DNA of 21,917 nucleotides from Bacillota bacterium. Lineage in GTDB: Bacteria > Bacillota > Clostridia > Christensenellales > SZUA-584. The stretch spans positions 1-21,917 of the forward strand of contig JAEZIZ010000094.1 in the NCBI GenBank assembly GCA_023415915.1. Direction: 5' to 3'. The position numbers and the translations under genes were made by a program. Positions 15,845 to 21,917 of the stretch are shown here, one piece after another (position 1 is the first letter of the stretch; each line of letters begins with the position of its first letter). The notes below the pieces were generated by a model that had not been told where the DNA came from, searched no databases, and was given only the letters and a program-made list of their open reading frames with translations.

Positions 15845-16508
15845 CATAATAATAAAAGCCTTTCCGAGGCTGCTGGAAGGCATCGGCGAGACACTGAAGA
15901 TATCTTTGGTCGCATTGGTGCTGTCAGTAATATTCGGGGTTGTCGTAGGAGTGCTGATGACGCTGGAGAACAGGCCCCTTAAAGTGATGCTGAGAATACT
16001 TCTGGAAGCGTTCAGGCTTGTTCATCCACTCATATGGCTGTTCGTGTTTTTCTTTATTCCGGTCGGCTTGTTCCAGATAGAGACGGACAATGTGGTTGTA
16101 TCCATCATTGTATTCACATTGTGGGGGATGTTTGAAATAGGGGACTATGTAAGAGGCTTTATTACGAGCCTTTCTAAGTCGCAGTTCGATTCGAGCATAG
16201 CGCTCGGGCTTTCCAGGCCGCAGATGTATATCCATGTGCTGTTGCCGCAGATAAGTGTGATGACAACGCCTTCAATCGTGAACCTCGCTACGCGCCTTAT
16301 CAAAACAACCACGCTGGTTCATCTTATAAGCGTTTCGGAGGTATTGAAGGTGGCGCAGAATATCATTCAGGTTACATACCTTCGAAATCCTAACAGCTAT
16401 ATATCCTTTACGATGTACCTGGTGCTGCTGGTAATCTACTTTATAATCTGCTATCCGCTGTCGCTGCTCGCAAGATATCTGGAAAAAAGACTACAGGTTA
16501 ATCAATAA
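15825..16508 (+). CDS. Amino-acid ABC importer, permease 2 (HisM/GlnP family)
   Basis: A 227-residue partner of the upstream permease, likely forming a heterodimer. It has an N-terminal LLEGIGETLKISLVALVLS segment, hydrophobic segments throughout and an EAA loop (VRGFITSLSKSQFDSSIALG then LSRPQMYIHVLLPQI). I use the TTG at 15825, with AAAGGAAAA upstream in the end of permease 1; no ATG lies near. The 20-base overlap implies coupled translation. It is followed at 17 bases by the ATPase. Confidence 0.87.
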   Translation: MQNLGIDIIIKAFPRLLEGIGETLKISLVALVLSVIFGVVVGVLMTLENRPLKVMLRILLEAFRLVHPLIWLFVFFFIPVGLFQIETDNVVVSIIVFTLWGMFEIGDYVRGFITSLSKSQFDSSIALGLSRPQMYIHVLLPQISVMTTPSIVNLATRLIKTTTLVHLISVSEVLKVAQNIIQVTYLRNPNSYISFTMYLVLLVIYFIICYPLSLLARYLEKRLQVNQ

Positions 16509-16525
16509 AAAATGAGGAATCAATA

Positions 16526-17284
16526 ATGCTTCTGAGGGTAAAGAATCTGAAAAAAGTATTTGATAAGAACTCCGTATTGAATAACGTAAGCTTTGACGTC
16601 AAAAAGGGTGAAGTTATCGCAATATTGGGCCGCTCCGGCTGCGGAAAATCAACGCTGCTTAGGTGCCTAAACGGCCTTGAGCAAATCGAAAGCGGAGAAA
16701 TATATCTGAACGATATGCTGATATCACTGCCTGTAAAAAATTACAGGCATTGGAATGAAATAAGGAAGAAGATCGGTATGGTATTTCAAAGTTACGATCT
16801 TTTCCCGCATATGAACGTGATAAACAATATAATTCTGGGCCCGATGCGAGCAGAGAAGAGAAGCAGGGAGGACGCCACAAGCCAGGCGCTGGAGCTCCTT
16901 AAGAGAGTAGGCCTGCTCGAAAAGAAATTGGCTTACCCCAGAGAATTATCCGGCGGGCAGAAACAGAGAGTTGCTATCTGCCGGGCGCTGTGCATGAACC
17001 CGGAGATCATACTGTTCGACGAGGTCACCGCCGCACTCGATCCGGAGATGGTAAGGGAAGTTCTGGACGTTATCCGGGACTTAAGATACCAAGGGATGAC
17101 GATGCTTATCGTTACACATGAAATGGCGTTTGCGGAGAAGGTTGCCGATAAGATCATTTTTATGGACAACGGCAATATTCTCGAAATAAGTACGCCAAAA
17201 GAATTCTTTCACTTCCCGGATACCACAGAGGCAAGAAGATTTTTGAACCTCTCCGAAGCCGACCGGATAGGCGGAGGGATATAG
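16526..17284 (+). CDS. Amino-acid ABC importer, ATPase (GlnQ/HisP family)
   Basis: This 252-residue ATPase drives the importer. Walker A is GRSGCGKST, the Q-loop is VFQSYDLFPHM, the ABC signature is LSGGQKQR, and the H-loop is VTHEM. Walker B reads ILFDEVTAALDPE: the usual Pro after the catalytic Glu is Val, seen in a minority of this family and unlikely to abolish activity. GAGGA precedes the ATG. The stop is TAG, followed by 38 further open codons in the same frame to a TAA two bases before the next start. Confidence 0.93.
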   Translation: MLLRVKNLKKVFDKNSVLNNVSFDVKKGEVIAILGRSGCGKSTLLRCLNGLEQIESGEIYLNDMLISLPVKNYRHWNEIRKKIGMVFQSYDLFPHMNVINNIILGPMRAEKRSREDATSQALELLKRVGLLEKKLAYPRELSGGQKQRVAICRALCMNPEIILFDEVTAALDPEMVREVLDVIRDLRYQGMTMLIVTHEMAFAEKVADKIIFMDNGNILEISTPKEFFHFPDTTEARRFLNLSEADRIGGGI

Positions 17285-17402
17285 GCAGCAAAATGGAAAA
17301 GCAGATACATGACTTGCCGTACTGAGCCGAAAGGACACTTTTTGGGCAGTACTCCGCAGGTCAGGTATATGAAAATTATATTAAATATTGGGAGGAATTA
17401 AA

Positions 17403-18332
17403 ATGAAAAGGATTCTAGCACTGGCTGCAACGTTGATACTGTTGGCAAGCTTTGCAGGCTGCGCTTCGGCGCCGGCTGCTACGGCCACGCCGGCCGCATC
17501 CGCGGATCCGTCCGTATCGGCTGCGGGGAGCGCACCGGCTGACGTATCCGCCACAGCAGCTCCGGCGGGGCCCGGCTCGATTGCTGCGATTAAGGCCGCG
17601 GGAACGATCAGGATAGGCATTTTTGCGGACGACGCCCCGTTCTGCTATCAGGACATCGACGGGCAATTCAAAGGCTACGACGTCGAACTCGGCAACAGGA
17701 TCGCCAAAGAGCTTCTCGGCGATGAAAAAAAAGTCACATGGGTCGTGCTGAACCCGGCAGACAGGATCCCCTATCTACAGACAAATAAGGTCGATCTGAT
17801 GCTGGCTGATTTTACGGTCACGGAAGAACGGGCTAAGAGCGTAGACTTCACTTTGCCTTACGAAAAGGTCTCGATAGGCGTTGTCTCCAGAGAGAAAGCT
17901 CCGATTTATTCCGTAGACGACCTTAAAGGCAAGACTGTCGTCGTTAATACGGGCACTACGGCGGACGCATACTTCACTGAGAACTTTCCGGACGTTAAAC
18001 TCCTCAAGACTGACGCGATTACCGATGGGTATCAGGCGTTGACTGCCGGTAGAGCCGACGCTTTCGCCCAGGACAATACGCTGCTGCTCTCATGGGCAAA
18101 GGCGAACCCCGGCTATGTGATCGGTATAGGCGAGCTTGGAAACAAGGATTACATAGCCGGTGCCGTTGCCAAGGGCAATAAGGAGTTGCTTGACTATGTA
18201 AACGGCCTTATAACGGGCGTGCTTAAAGACGAGCAGTTTTTCCATAAGGCCTATGAGGCAACTTTGAAAGACGCATTTCCGGATAATTTCACGGCGGACC
18301 AGATAGTTGTCGAAGGCGGCGTGACAGATTAA
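17403..18332 (+). CDS. Amino-acid ABC importer, substrate-binding lipoprotein (probably cysteine/cystine)
   Basis: A 309-residue extracellular binding protein. MKRILALAATLILLASFAGC is a lipoprotein signal with Cys20 as the lipidated residue. An Ala/Pro/Thr-rich linker (~residues 21-55) follows, then the family 3 binding domain (GTIRIGIFADDAPFCYQD, GYDVELGNRIAKEL, DLMLADFTVTEERAKSVDFT, FAQDNTLLLSWAK). The last two segments recall the cysteine-binding protein CjaA, which suggests cysteine; this rests on recall and context. GGGAGGA lies ahead of the ATG at 17403. The 103-base gap after the ATPase holds a weak hairpin (GTACTG at 17319, CAGTAC at 17347), possibly allowing separate expression of this abundant component. 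Confidence 0.88.
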   Translation: MKRILALAATLILLASFAGCASAPAATATPAASADPSVSAAGSAPADVSATAAPAGPGSIAAIKAAGTIRIGIFADDAPFCYQDIDGQFKGYDVELGNRIAKELLGDEKKVTWVVLNPADRIPYLQTNKVDLMLADFTVTEERAKSVDFTLPYEKVSIGVVSREKAPIYSVDDLKGKTVVVNTGTTADAYFTENFPDVKLLKTDAITDGYQALTAGRADAFAQDNTLLLSWAKANPGYVIGIGELGNKDYIAGAVAKGNKELLDYVNGLITGVLKDEQFFHKAYEATLKDAFPDNFTADQIVVEGGVTD

Positions 18333-18356
18333 CCGGAAGCCGTAAAAATTCCACAT

Positions 18357-18405
18357 AAGATACAGGCTGCGGGCTTTAAGCCGATGCGGCCTGTATCTTT
18401 TATTT
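18357..18405 (+). terminator. Intrinsic terminator after the ABC importer
   Basis: A 14-pair stem (AAGATACAGGCTGC with GCGGCCTGTATCTT, one wobble), a loop with its own GGCT/AGCC pairing, and TTTTATTT after it. Confidence 0.88.
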
Positions 18406-18485
18406 AACGTCTGTATGGACAGCGGCATAAACATTTTAATCAGGCAGCCTATATGATTATCAAGCTCTGCCGCAGCCCCTTTTCC

Positions 18486-18514
18486 TTGACATATAAAAGC
18501 TTAGAATCTATCAT
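18486..18514 (+). promoter_or_regulatory. Promoter of ridA-tcdA-rrf2
   Basis: TTGACA at 18486-18491, 17 bases, TATCAT at 18509-18514. The operator below overlaps the last three bases of the -10. Confidence 0.78.
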
Positions 18515-18528
18515 ATTATTTATATATG
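18512..18528. promoter_or_regulatory. Candidate Rrf2/CymR operator upstream of ridA
   Basis: CATA-TTATTTATA-TATG followed by AATT, a full dyad overlapping the -10 and start point. Confidence 0.6.
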
Positions 18529-18579
18529 AATTATAACTCGGTTGAAAACTACGGATAATATTATTGAAGGGTTTGACAC

Positions 18580-18957
18580 ATGGAATTAAAAATAATAAAT
18601 ACCAATAGAGCTCCAAAGGCTATAGGGCCTTATTCACAGGGTATAAAAACCGGAGGCCTCGTTTTTACATCCGGCCAGATACCCGTTAACCCTGCCGACG
18701 GCACGGTCCCTGAGGGCATTGGGCGGCAGGCAAGACAGGCGCTTGAAAATCTAAAAGCAGTGCTCGGCGCTGCGGGAGCGGAATTAAGCGACGTTGTTAA
18801 GACAACGGTTTTTATAAAAGACTTAAACGACTTTGCGCGTGTTAACGAGATTTACGCCGAATATTTCTCCGAGCCGTATCCGGCGAGATCCTGCGTCGAG
18901 GTTTCAAGACTCCCTAAAGACGTACTTATAGAGATTGAAGCGATAGCATCAAAATGA
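18580..18957 (+). CDS. ridA: RidA enamine/imine deaminase
   Basis: Hydrolyses 2-aminoacrylate and related reactive enamines released by PLP lyases acting on serine and cysteine, and so protects PLP enzymes. The 125 residues show APKAIGPYSQGIKTGGLVFT, SGQIPVNP, VVKTTVFIKDLNDFARVNEIY and PARSCVEVSRLPKDVLIEIEAIA, with the catalytic Arg103. GAAGGG precedes the ATG. It overlaps tcdA by four bases. Its promoter carries the same candidate operator as cysK and metY, consistent with a job in protecting the cysteine and methionine PLP enzymes encoded around it. Confidence 0.94.
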   Translation: MELKIINTNRAPKAIGPYSQGIKTGGLVFTSGQIPVNPADGTVPEGIGRQARQALENLKAVLGAAGAELSDVVKTTVFIKDLNDFARVNEIYAEYFSEPYPARSCVEVSRLPKDVLIEIEAIASK

Positions 18958-19709
18958 AAGAGTTTTCGAGAACACAGCTTTTGCTCGGCAGCGAAGCAAT
19001 GGCCAGGCTTAATAATTCAACGGTGGCGGTATTCGGCATTGGCGGAGTAGGCTCGTTTGCCGCGGAAGCGCTTGCCCGCTCGGGGCTGGGCGGCATAGCG
19101 CTGTTTGACGACGACAAGGTCTGCCTTACCAACATAAACCGGCAGCTTATCGCTACGCGCAAAACGATCGGCCGAAAAAAGGTCGAGGTAATGAAAGAGC
19201 GAATACTCGAAATAAACCCAAAATGCCGCGTCGAAGCTAACGAATGCTTTTATACCGCACAGAATGCTTCCGAGTATGACCTGACCAAATACGATTATAT
19301 CGTAGATGCTATAGACACGGTAACGTCAAAGCTTACGCTTATAGAAGAGGCCAAAAAGGCGGGGGCGCCTGTAATAAGCTGCATGGGCGCGGGAAACAAG
19401 CTCGACCCCACACGATTCGAAGTCGCGGATATATATCAAACTTCAGTCTGCCTTCTCGCAAAAGTGATGCGGCGGGAACTAAAGGCAAGAGGCATAGAAT
19501 CGCTAAAAGTTGTCTACTCAAAAGAAGAGGTACTAAAGCCAAAAGACGAGGAGGATTTAAGCTGCAAAAACAACTGCGTCTGTCCGCCGGATACGAAAAG
19601 AAAATGTACGGTAAGGCGGCAGATACCGGGCAGCATAGCTTTTGTCCCGTCGGTAGCGGGGCTTATACTCGCAGCGGAAGTAATAAAAGATTTAACGGGC
19701 GTTGGCTGA
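18954..19709 (+). CDS. tcdA: tRNA threonylcarbamoyladenosine dehydratase (TcdA/CsdL, E1-like)
   Basis: This 251-residue E1-like ATP-dependent enzyme cyclises t6A to ct6A at position 37 of ANN-reading tRNAs. FSRTQLLLGSEAMARL is the family start. The nucleotide-binding VFGIGGVGSFAAEAL, DDDKVCLTNINRQL, IVDAIDTVTSKL and SCMGAGNKLDPTRF are all characteristic, and a C-terminal CKNNCVCPPDTKRKC cluster and GSIAFVPSVAGLILA follow. In E. coli TcdA draws on the CsdA/CsdE desulfurase system, so linkage to sulfur genes is sensible, though NifS here is not shown to be its partner. It overlaps ridA by four bases. A plain ThiF/MoeB role is less likely, as no ThiS or MoaD is near. Confidence 0.88.
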   Translation: MKEFSRTQLLLGSEAMARLNNSTVAVFGIGGVGSFAAEALARSGLGGIALFDDDKVCLTNINRQLIATRKTIGRKKVEVMKERILEINPKCRVEANECFYTAQNASEYDLTKYDYIVDAIDTVTSKLTLIEEAKKAGAPVISCMGAGNKLDPTRFEVADIYQTSVCLLAKVMRRELKARGIESLKVVYSKEEVLKPKDEEDLSCKNNCVCPPDTKRKCTVRRQIPGSIAFVPSVAGLILAAEVIKDLTGVG

Positions 19710-19749
19710 TAGCATAGTGTAATAAAATCATCGGCAGGAAGGTGCAGGC

Positions 19750-20181
19750 ATGAAGATATCGACGAGAGGGCGTTATGCGCTGAGGATGATGCTAGACTTA
19801 GCGCTCGCGCCCAAAGACGAGTATGTGACAATAAAGAGCATTGCAAACAGGCAGCAGATTTCCGAAAAGTACCTTGAACAGATTGTTACGATGTTCAGCC
19901 GTTCTGGATTCGTTAAAAGTATACGCGGAGCGCAGGGCGGATATAAGCTTTCAAAGCCCCCGGAAGAATATTCGGTAGGAACGATATTAAGGCAAATCGA
20001 AGGAAGCCTTGTACCCGTCGCTTGCATGGAGGATGATCCCAACCAATGCCCGAGAAGCTCTTGCTGCGTTACTCTTGACGTATGGAAACAGATAGACGAT
20101 GCGATAAACGGCGTGGTGGACAACATTACGCTTGCCGACCTTGCGAGAAAACAACAGGAAAAACTCGCCGCTGCAGAATAA
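19750..20181 (+). CDS. Rrf2-family regulator with cysteine cluster motif (IscR-like)
   Basis: A 143-residue Rrf2 protein: MKISTRGRYALRMMLDLAL, YLEQIVTMFSRSGFV and RGAQGGYKLSKP. Cys92, Cys100 and Cys105/Cys106 form a C-X7-C-X4-CC set in the IscR position (ACMEDDPNQCPRSSCC), so Fe-S binding is likely. GGAAGG precedes the ATG. It is the third gene of the ridA-tcdA-rrf2 operon, 40 bases after tcdA and 140 bases before metY, which has its own promoter. Of the four Rrf2 genes here it is the closest to the typical clostridial IscR in its wing and cysteine region, judged by eye. Confidence 0.88.
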   Translation: MKISTRGRYALRMMLDLALAPKDEYVTIKSIANRQQISEKYLEQIVTMFSRSGFVKSIRGAQGGYKLSKPPEEYSVGTILRQIEGSLVPVACMEDDPNQCPRSSCCVTLDVWKQIDDAINGVVDNITLADLARKQQEKLAAAE

Positions 20182-20236
20182 GGAATAAGTTTCGTTTTAT
20201 TTTTTCAGGAAATAATTAAAAAATATTAGAAATTAC

Positions 20237-20265
20237 TTGACAAGAAAAAATGAACAGTTTATATT
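20237..20265 (+). promoter_or_regulatory. Promoter of metY
   Basis: TTGACA at 20237-20242, 17 bases, TATATT at 20260-20265: a near-consensus promoter. Confidence 0.82.
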
Positions 20266-20275
20266 ATAGCTAATT

Positions 20276-20292
20276 CATACATAAATTATATG
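20276..20292. promoter_or_regulatory. Candidate Rrf2/CymR operator upstream of metY
   Basis: CATA-CATAAATTA-TATG. The symmetry extends to ATTCATA and TATGAAT (20273-20295), seven bases per arm, the most symmetric of the copies. It starts just after the expected transcription start. Confidence 0.62.
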
Positions 20293-20321
20293 AATAATAT
20301 GTTATAAGGAGCATAACCCCT

Positions 20322-21608
20322 ATGTCAGAAGAAAGGAAGTTACATTTTGAAACTCTGCAGATACACGCAGGGCAGGAGACTCCCGATCCGGCAACAGACG
20401 CAAGGGCAGTACCTATTTATCAGACGACCTCTTATGTATTCCCAAGTTCGGCGTCTGCCGCTGCGCGATTTGCGCTTACGGAACCCGGTAATATCTATAC
20501 CCGTATAATGAACCCGACAACCGACGCTTTTGAAAAACGCATAGCTGCGCTTGAGGGCGGCGTAGGCGCTTTGGCGCTTTCGAGCGGTTCGGCGGCTGTT
20601 ACGTATGCGATACAGAACATCGCGCACTCAGGGGATCATATCGTATCTGCAAAGACACTATACGGCGGCACATACAACCTCTTTGCGAATACGTTTAAAG
20701 ACTTCGGTATCGATGTGACGTTTGTGGACCCGGACGAGCCCGGAAGCTTTGAAAAAGCTATTCGGCCGAACACGAAGGCGCTGTTTATAGAAAGCCTCGG
20801 CAACCCAAATTCGAGCATAATCGACGTTGAAGAAGTTGCCGATATCGCGCATAAGCATGGAATACCCCTGATTATAGACAATACGTTCACTACGCCGTAT
20901 CTTCTGCGCCCGATAGAATACGGAGCGGATATCGTCGTGCACTCGGCGACAAAGTTTATAGGCGGGCACGGTACGTCCATCGGCGGCGTAATCGTTGACG
21001 CAGGAAAGTTCGATTGGGCGGCTTCCGGCAAATTTCCTTCTCTGACCGAACCTAACCCGAGCTATCATGGCATACGCTTTTACGAGGCTGTCGGCGCGCC
21101 GGCATATATCATAAAAGCGCGCGTTACGCTGCTTCGCGACATGGGCGCGGCTTTAAGTCCGTTTAACTCGTTCTTGTTCCTTCAGGGGCTGGAAACGCTG
21201 TCTCTTCGCGTCGAACGCCATGTGGAAAACGCGCTTAAAGTCGTGCAGTATTTAAGCAAACACCCGAAAGTTGAGCGCGTCAATCACCCGTCGCTGCCAG
21301 AAAGCCCGTATTATTCGCTGTATAAAAAGTATTTCCCGAACGGCGCGGGGTCGATATTCACGTTCGAGCTGAAAGGAAACGCGCAGGAGGCAAGGGAGTT
21401 TACCGAAAAACTCAAGCTGTTCTCGCTGCTGGCCAATGTTGCCGACGTAAAATCGCTGGTGATACATCCCGCGAGTACGACGCATTCCCAGCTTAGCGAA
21501 GCTGAGCTGCTTGACCAGGGCATTAAACCTAATACGATCCGGCTTTCCATAGGAACGGAGCATATCGACGATATAATTGATGACCTTGAGCAGGCGTTCA
21601 AAAATTAA
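20322..21608 (+). CDS. metY: O-acetylhomoserine sulfhydrylase (MetY)
   Basis: Makes homocysteine directly from O-acetylhomoserine and sulfide. The 428 residues are the usual length for MetY and longer than the ~380 of MetB/MetI, with the family insert around residues 225-250. FETLQIHAGQE is the classic start. Further landmarks are IYTRIMNPTTDAFEKRIAALE, ALSSGSAAVTYAIQN, IESLGNPN, IDNTFTTPYLLRP, the PLP Lys211 in HSATKFIGGHGTSIGG and a C-terminal LRDMGAALSPFNSFLFLQGL. AGGAG precedes the ATG. It has its own promoter and operator, and a terminator follows at 41 bases. It pairs with MetA (Glu111, acetyl type) to give a pathway independent of patB. Confidence 0.95.
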   Translation: MSEERKLHFETLQIHAGQETPDPATDARAVPIYQTTSYVFPSSASAAARFALTEPGNIYTRIMNPTTDAFEKRIAALEGGVGALALSSGSAAVTYAIQNIAHSGDHIVSAKTLYGGTYNLFANTFKDFGIDVTFVDPDEPGSFEKAIRPNTKALFIESLGNPNSSIIDVEEVADIAHKHGIPLIIDNTFTTPYLLRPIEYGADIVVHSATKFIGGHGTSIGGVIVDAGKFDWAASGKFPSLTEPNPSYHGIRFYEAVGAPAYIIKARVTLLRDMGAALSPFNSFLFLQGLETLSLRVERHVENALKVVQYLSKHPKVERVNHPSLPESPYYSLYKKYFPNGAGSIFTFELKGNAQEAREFTEKLKLFSLLANVADVKSLVIHPASTTHSQLSEAELLDQGIKPNTIRLSIGTEHIDDIIDDLEQAFKN

Positions 21609-21648
21609 GCAACAGATAAACGGTATATGCAGCACCACCGCTGCTTTT

Positions 21649-21678
21649 GCCAATGCCCGAAAGGACGTTGGCTTTTTT
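21649..21678 (+). terminator. Intrinsic terminator after metY
   Basis: A ten-position stem starting GCCAATG with one mismatch and one wobble, GAAA tetraloop, and six T residues. Confidence 0.88.
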
Positions 21679-21685
21679 ATGTGGT

Positions 21686-21713
21686 CCCCAGCAAGTCGTA
21701 AAACTTGATGGGG
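21686..21713. repeat. Hairpin without a T tract
   Basis: CCCCA-G-CAAGT pairs with ACTTG-A-TGGGG (one G/A mismatch, loop CGTAAA). No T run follows on either strand, so it is not a terminator. It sits beside the tRNA-like element below and may belong to it. Confidence 0.55.
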
Positions 21714-21719
21714 TGTGTA

Positions 21720-21863
21720 TGGCGGAGAGAGTGGGCCTTCAGCTTTTCGTAATTAACTGCCCGTGCAGTTTATTATTTCGAGCTTTGTAATACCGTGGAA
21801 CCCGTCTCGCTAGAAATGAGCCACAGGCTCATTCCTTTAACGCTCGCTTCGAATCCCACTCTC
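21720..21863. repeat. Structured non-coding element bounded by inverted tRNA-Ser 3'-end fragments
   Basis: The left end, on the minus strand, reads CCCACTCTCTCCGCCA (21735-21720): T-stem strand, acceptor strand, discriminator G and CCA of a tRNA-Ser-type gene, but with no T loop before it. The right end, on the plus strand, reads TTCGAATCCCACTCTC (21848-21863): T loop and T-stem strand, but broken within the acceptor strand. These ends pair as GAGAGTGGG with CCCACTCTC. Inside are two further hairpins: AACTGC/GCAGTT (within a longer AGCT-CG...CG-AGCT arm) and AATGAGCC-ACA-GGCTCATT. No ORF fits. It may be a dispersed repeat, a mobile-element end, or a structured RNA; I cannot name a family. Confidence 0.5.
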
Positions 21864-21869
21864 AAAATC

Positions 21870-21898
21870 AAAAAACCGCCACCCATTTTGGGTGTCGG
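21870..21898 (-). terminator. Leftward terminator after the edge tRNA
   Basis: On the minus strand CCGACACCC pairs with GGGTGGCGG (one mismatch, AAAAT loop), followed by six T residues. Four T residues on the plus side may give weak bidirectional action. Confidence 0.7.
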
Positions 21899-21905
21899 CT
21901 TTTAA

Positions 21906-21917
21906 TGGCGGAGAGAG
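21906..21917 (-). tRNA. 3' end of a leftward tRNA gene, probably tRNA-Ser (cut by the window edge)
   Basis: The minus strand reads CTCTCTCCGCCA: an acceptor strand TCTCTCC, discriminator G and encoded CCA, followed at seven bases by a terminator stem. G73 and a GGAGAGA partner strand are typical of clostridial tRNA-Ser. Only 12 bases are visible, so it could instead be another copy of the repeat at 21720. Confidence 0.4.

Noticed and set aside
20182..20321. SAM-I riboswitch or T-box upstream of metY or other methionine genes
   Set aside because: No conserved S-box or T-box core is visible ahead of metY, metA, cysE, cysK or metI; leaders are short and carry promoters and dyads instead.
1..21917. 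CRISPR array, phage genes or insertion sequences
   Set aside because: No regularly spaced direct repeats, transposase, integrase or phage structural motifs seen on either strand.

Overview
The window looks like a chromosomal segment of a Gram-positive anaerobe of the class Clostridia. The signs are four Rrf2-type regulators, strong AGGAGG-like ribosome binding sites, TTGACA/TATAAT promoters in AT-rich intergenic DNA, heavy use of ATA (Ile) codons, a substrate-binding lipoprotein instead of a periplasmic protein, a YfhO-type membrane protein and a methanol:corrinoid methyltransferase. Genus cannot be told from the sequence.

Layout. The left part holds the 3' part of a YfhO-like membrane protein gene (to 2128) and an N-acyl-D-amino-acid deacylase (2258-3862). 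A leftward operon rrf2-cysE-xdhC (6268-3876) is divergent from a rightward operon nifS-iscU-rrf2-metA (6381-9296). A lone mtaB (9671-11041) converges on a leftward operon cymR-metI-patB (13837-11057), which is divergent from cysK (14041-14973). Next come a four-gene amino-acid ABC importer (15182-18332), an operon ridA-tcdA-rrf2 (18580-20181) and metY (20322-21608). The right edge (21680-21917) holds structured non-coding DNA made partly of tRNA-Ser 3'-end pieces.

Function. Almost everything from 3.9 to 21.6 kb is one sulfur amino-acid module: cysteine synthesis (CysE, CysK), cysteine breakdown for Fe-S clusters (NifS, IscU), homoserine activation (MetA with Glu111, predicting acetyl-CoA use), two routes to homocysteine (MetY direct sulfhydrylation; MetI plus PatB transsulfuration), probable cystine/cysteine import, and RidA, which removes the reactive enamines that PLP lyases release. 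Four Rrf2 proteins sit among these genes. Two have a three-cysteine Fe-S-type motif. Two lack that motif, and one of these is divergent from cysK as expected for CymR.

Main unusual points: (1) a shared dyad CATA-N9-TATG at the promoters of cysK, the ABC importer, ridA and metY, with degenerate copies at nifS and between cymR and cysK, a candidate regulon operator; (2) a single in-frame TAG at codon 82 of patB where homologues have Trp; (3) every TAG in the window is followed by a frame that stays open; (4) an xdhC with permuted domain order in a cysteine operon facing nifS; (5) an mtaB with no corrinoid protein gene beside it; (6) a tRNA-Ser-derived, inverted-repeat-closed element at the right edge.
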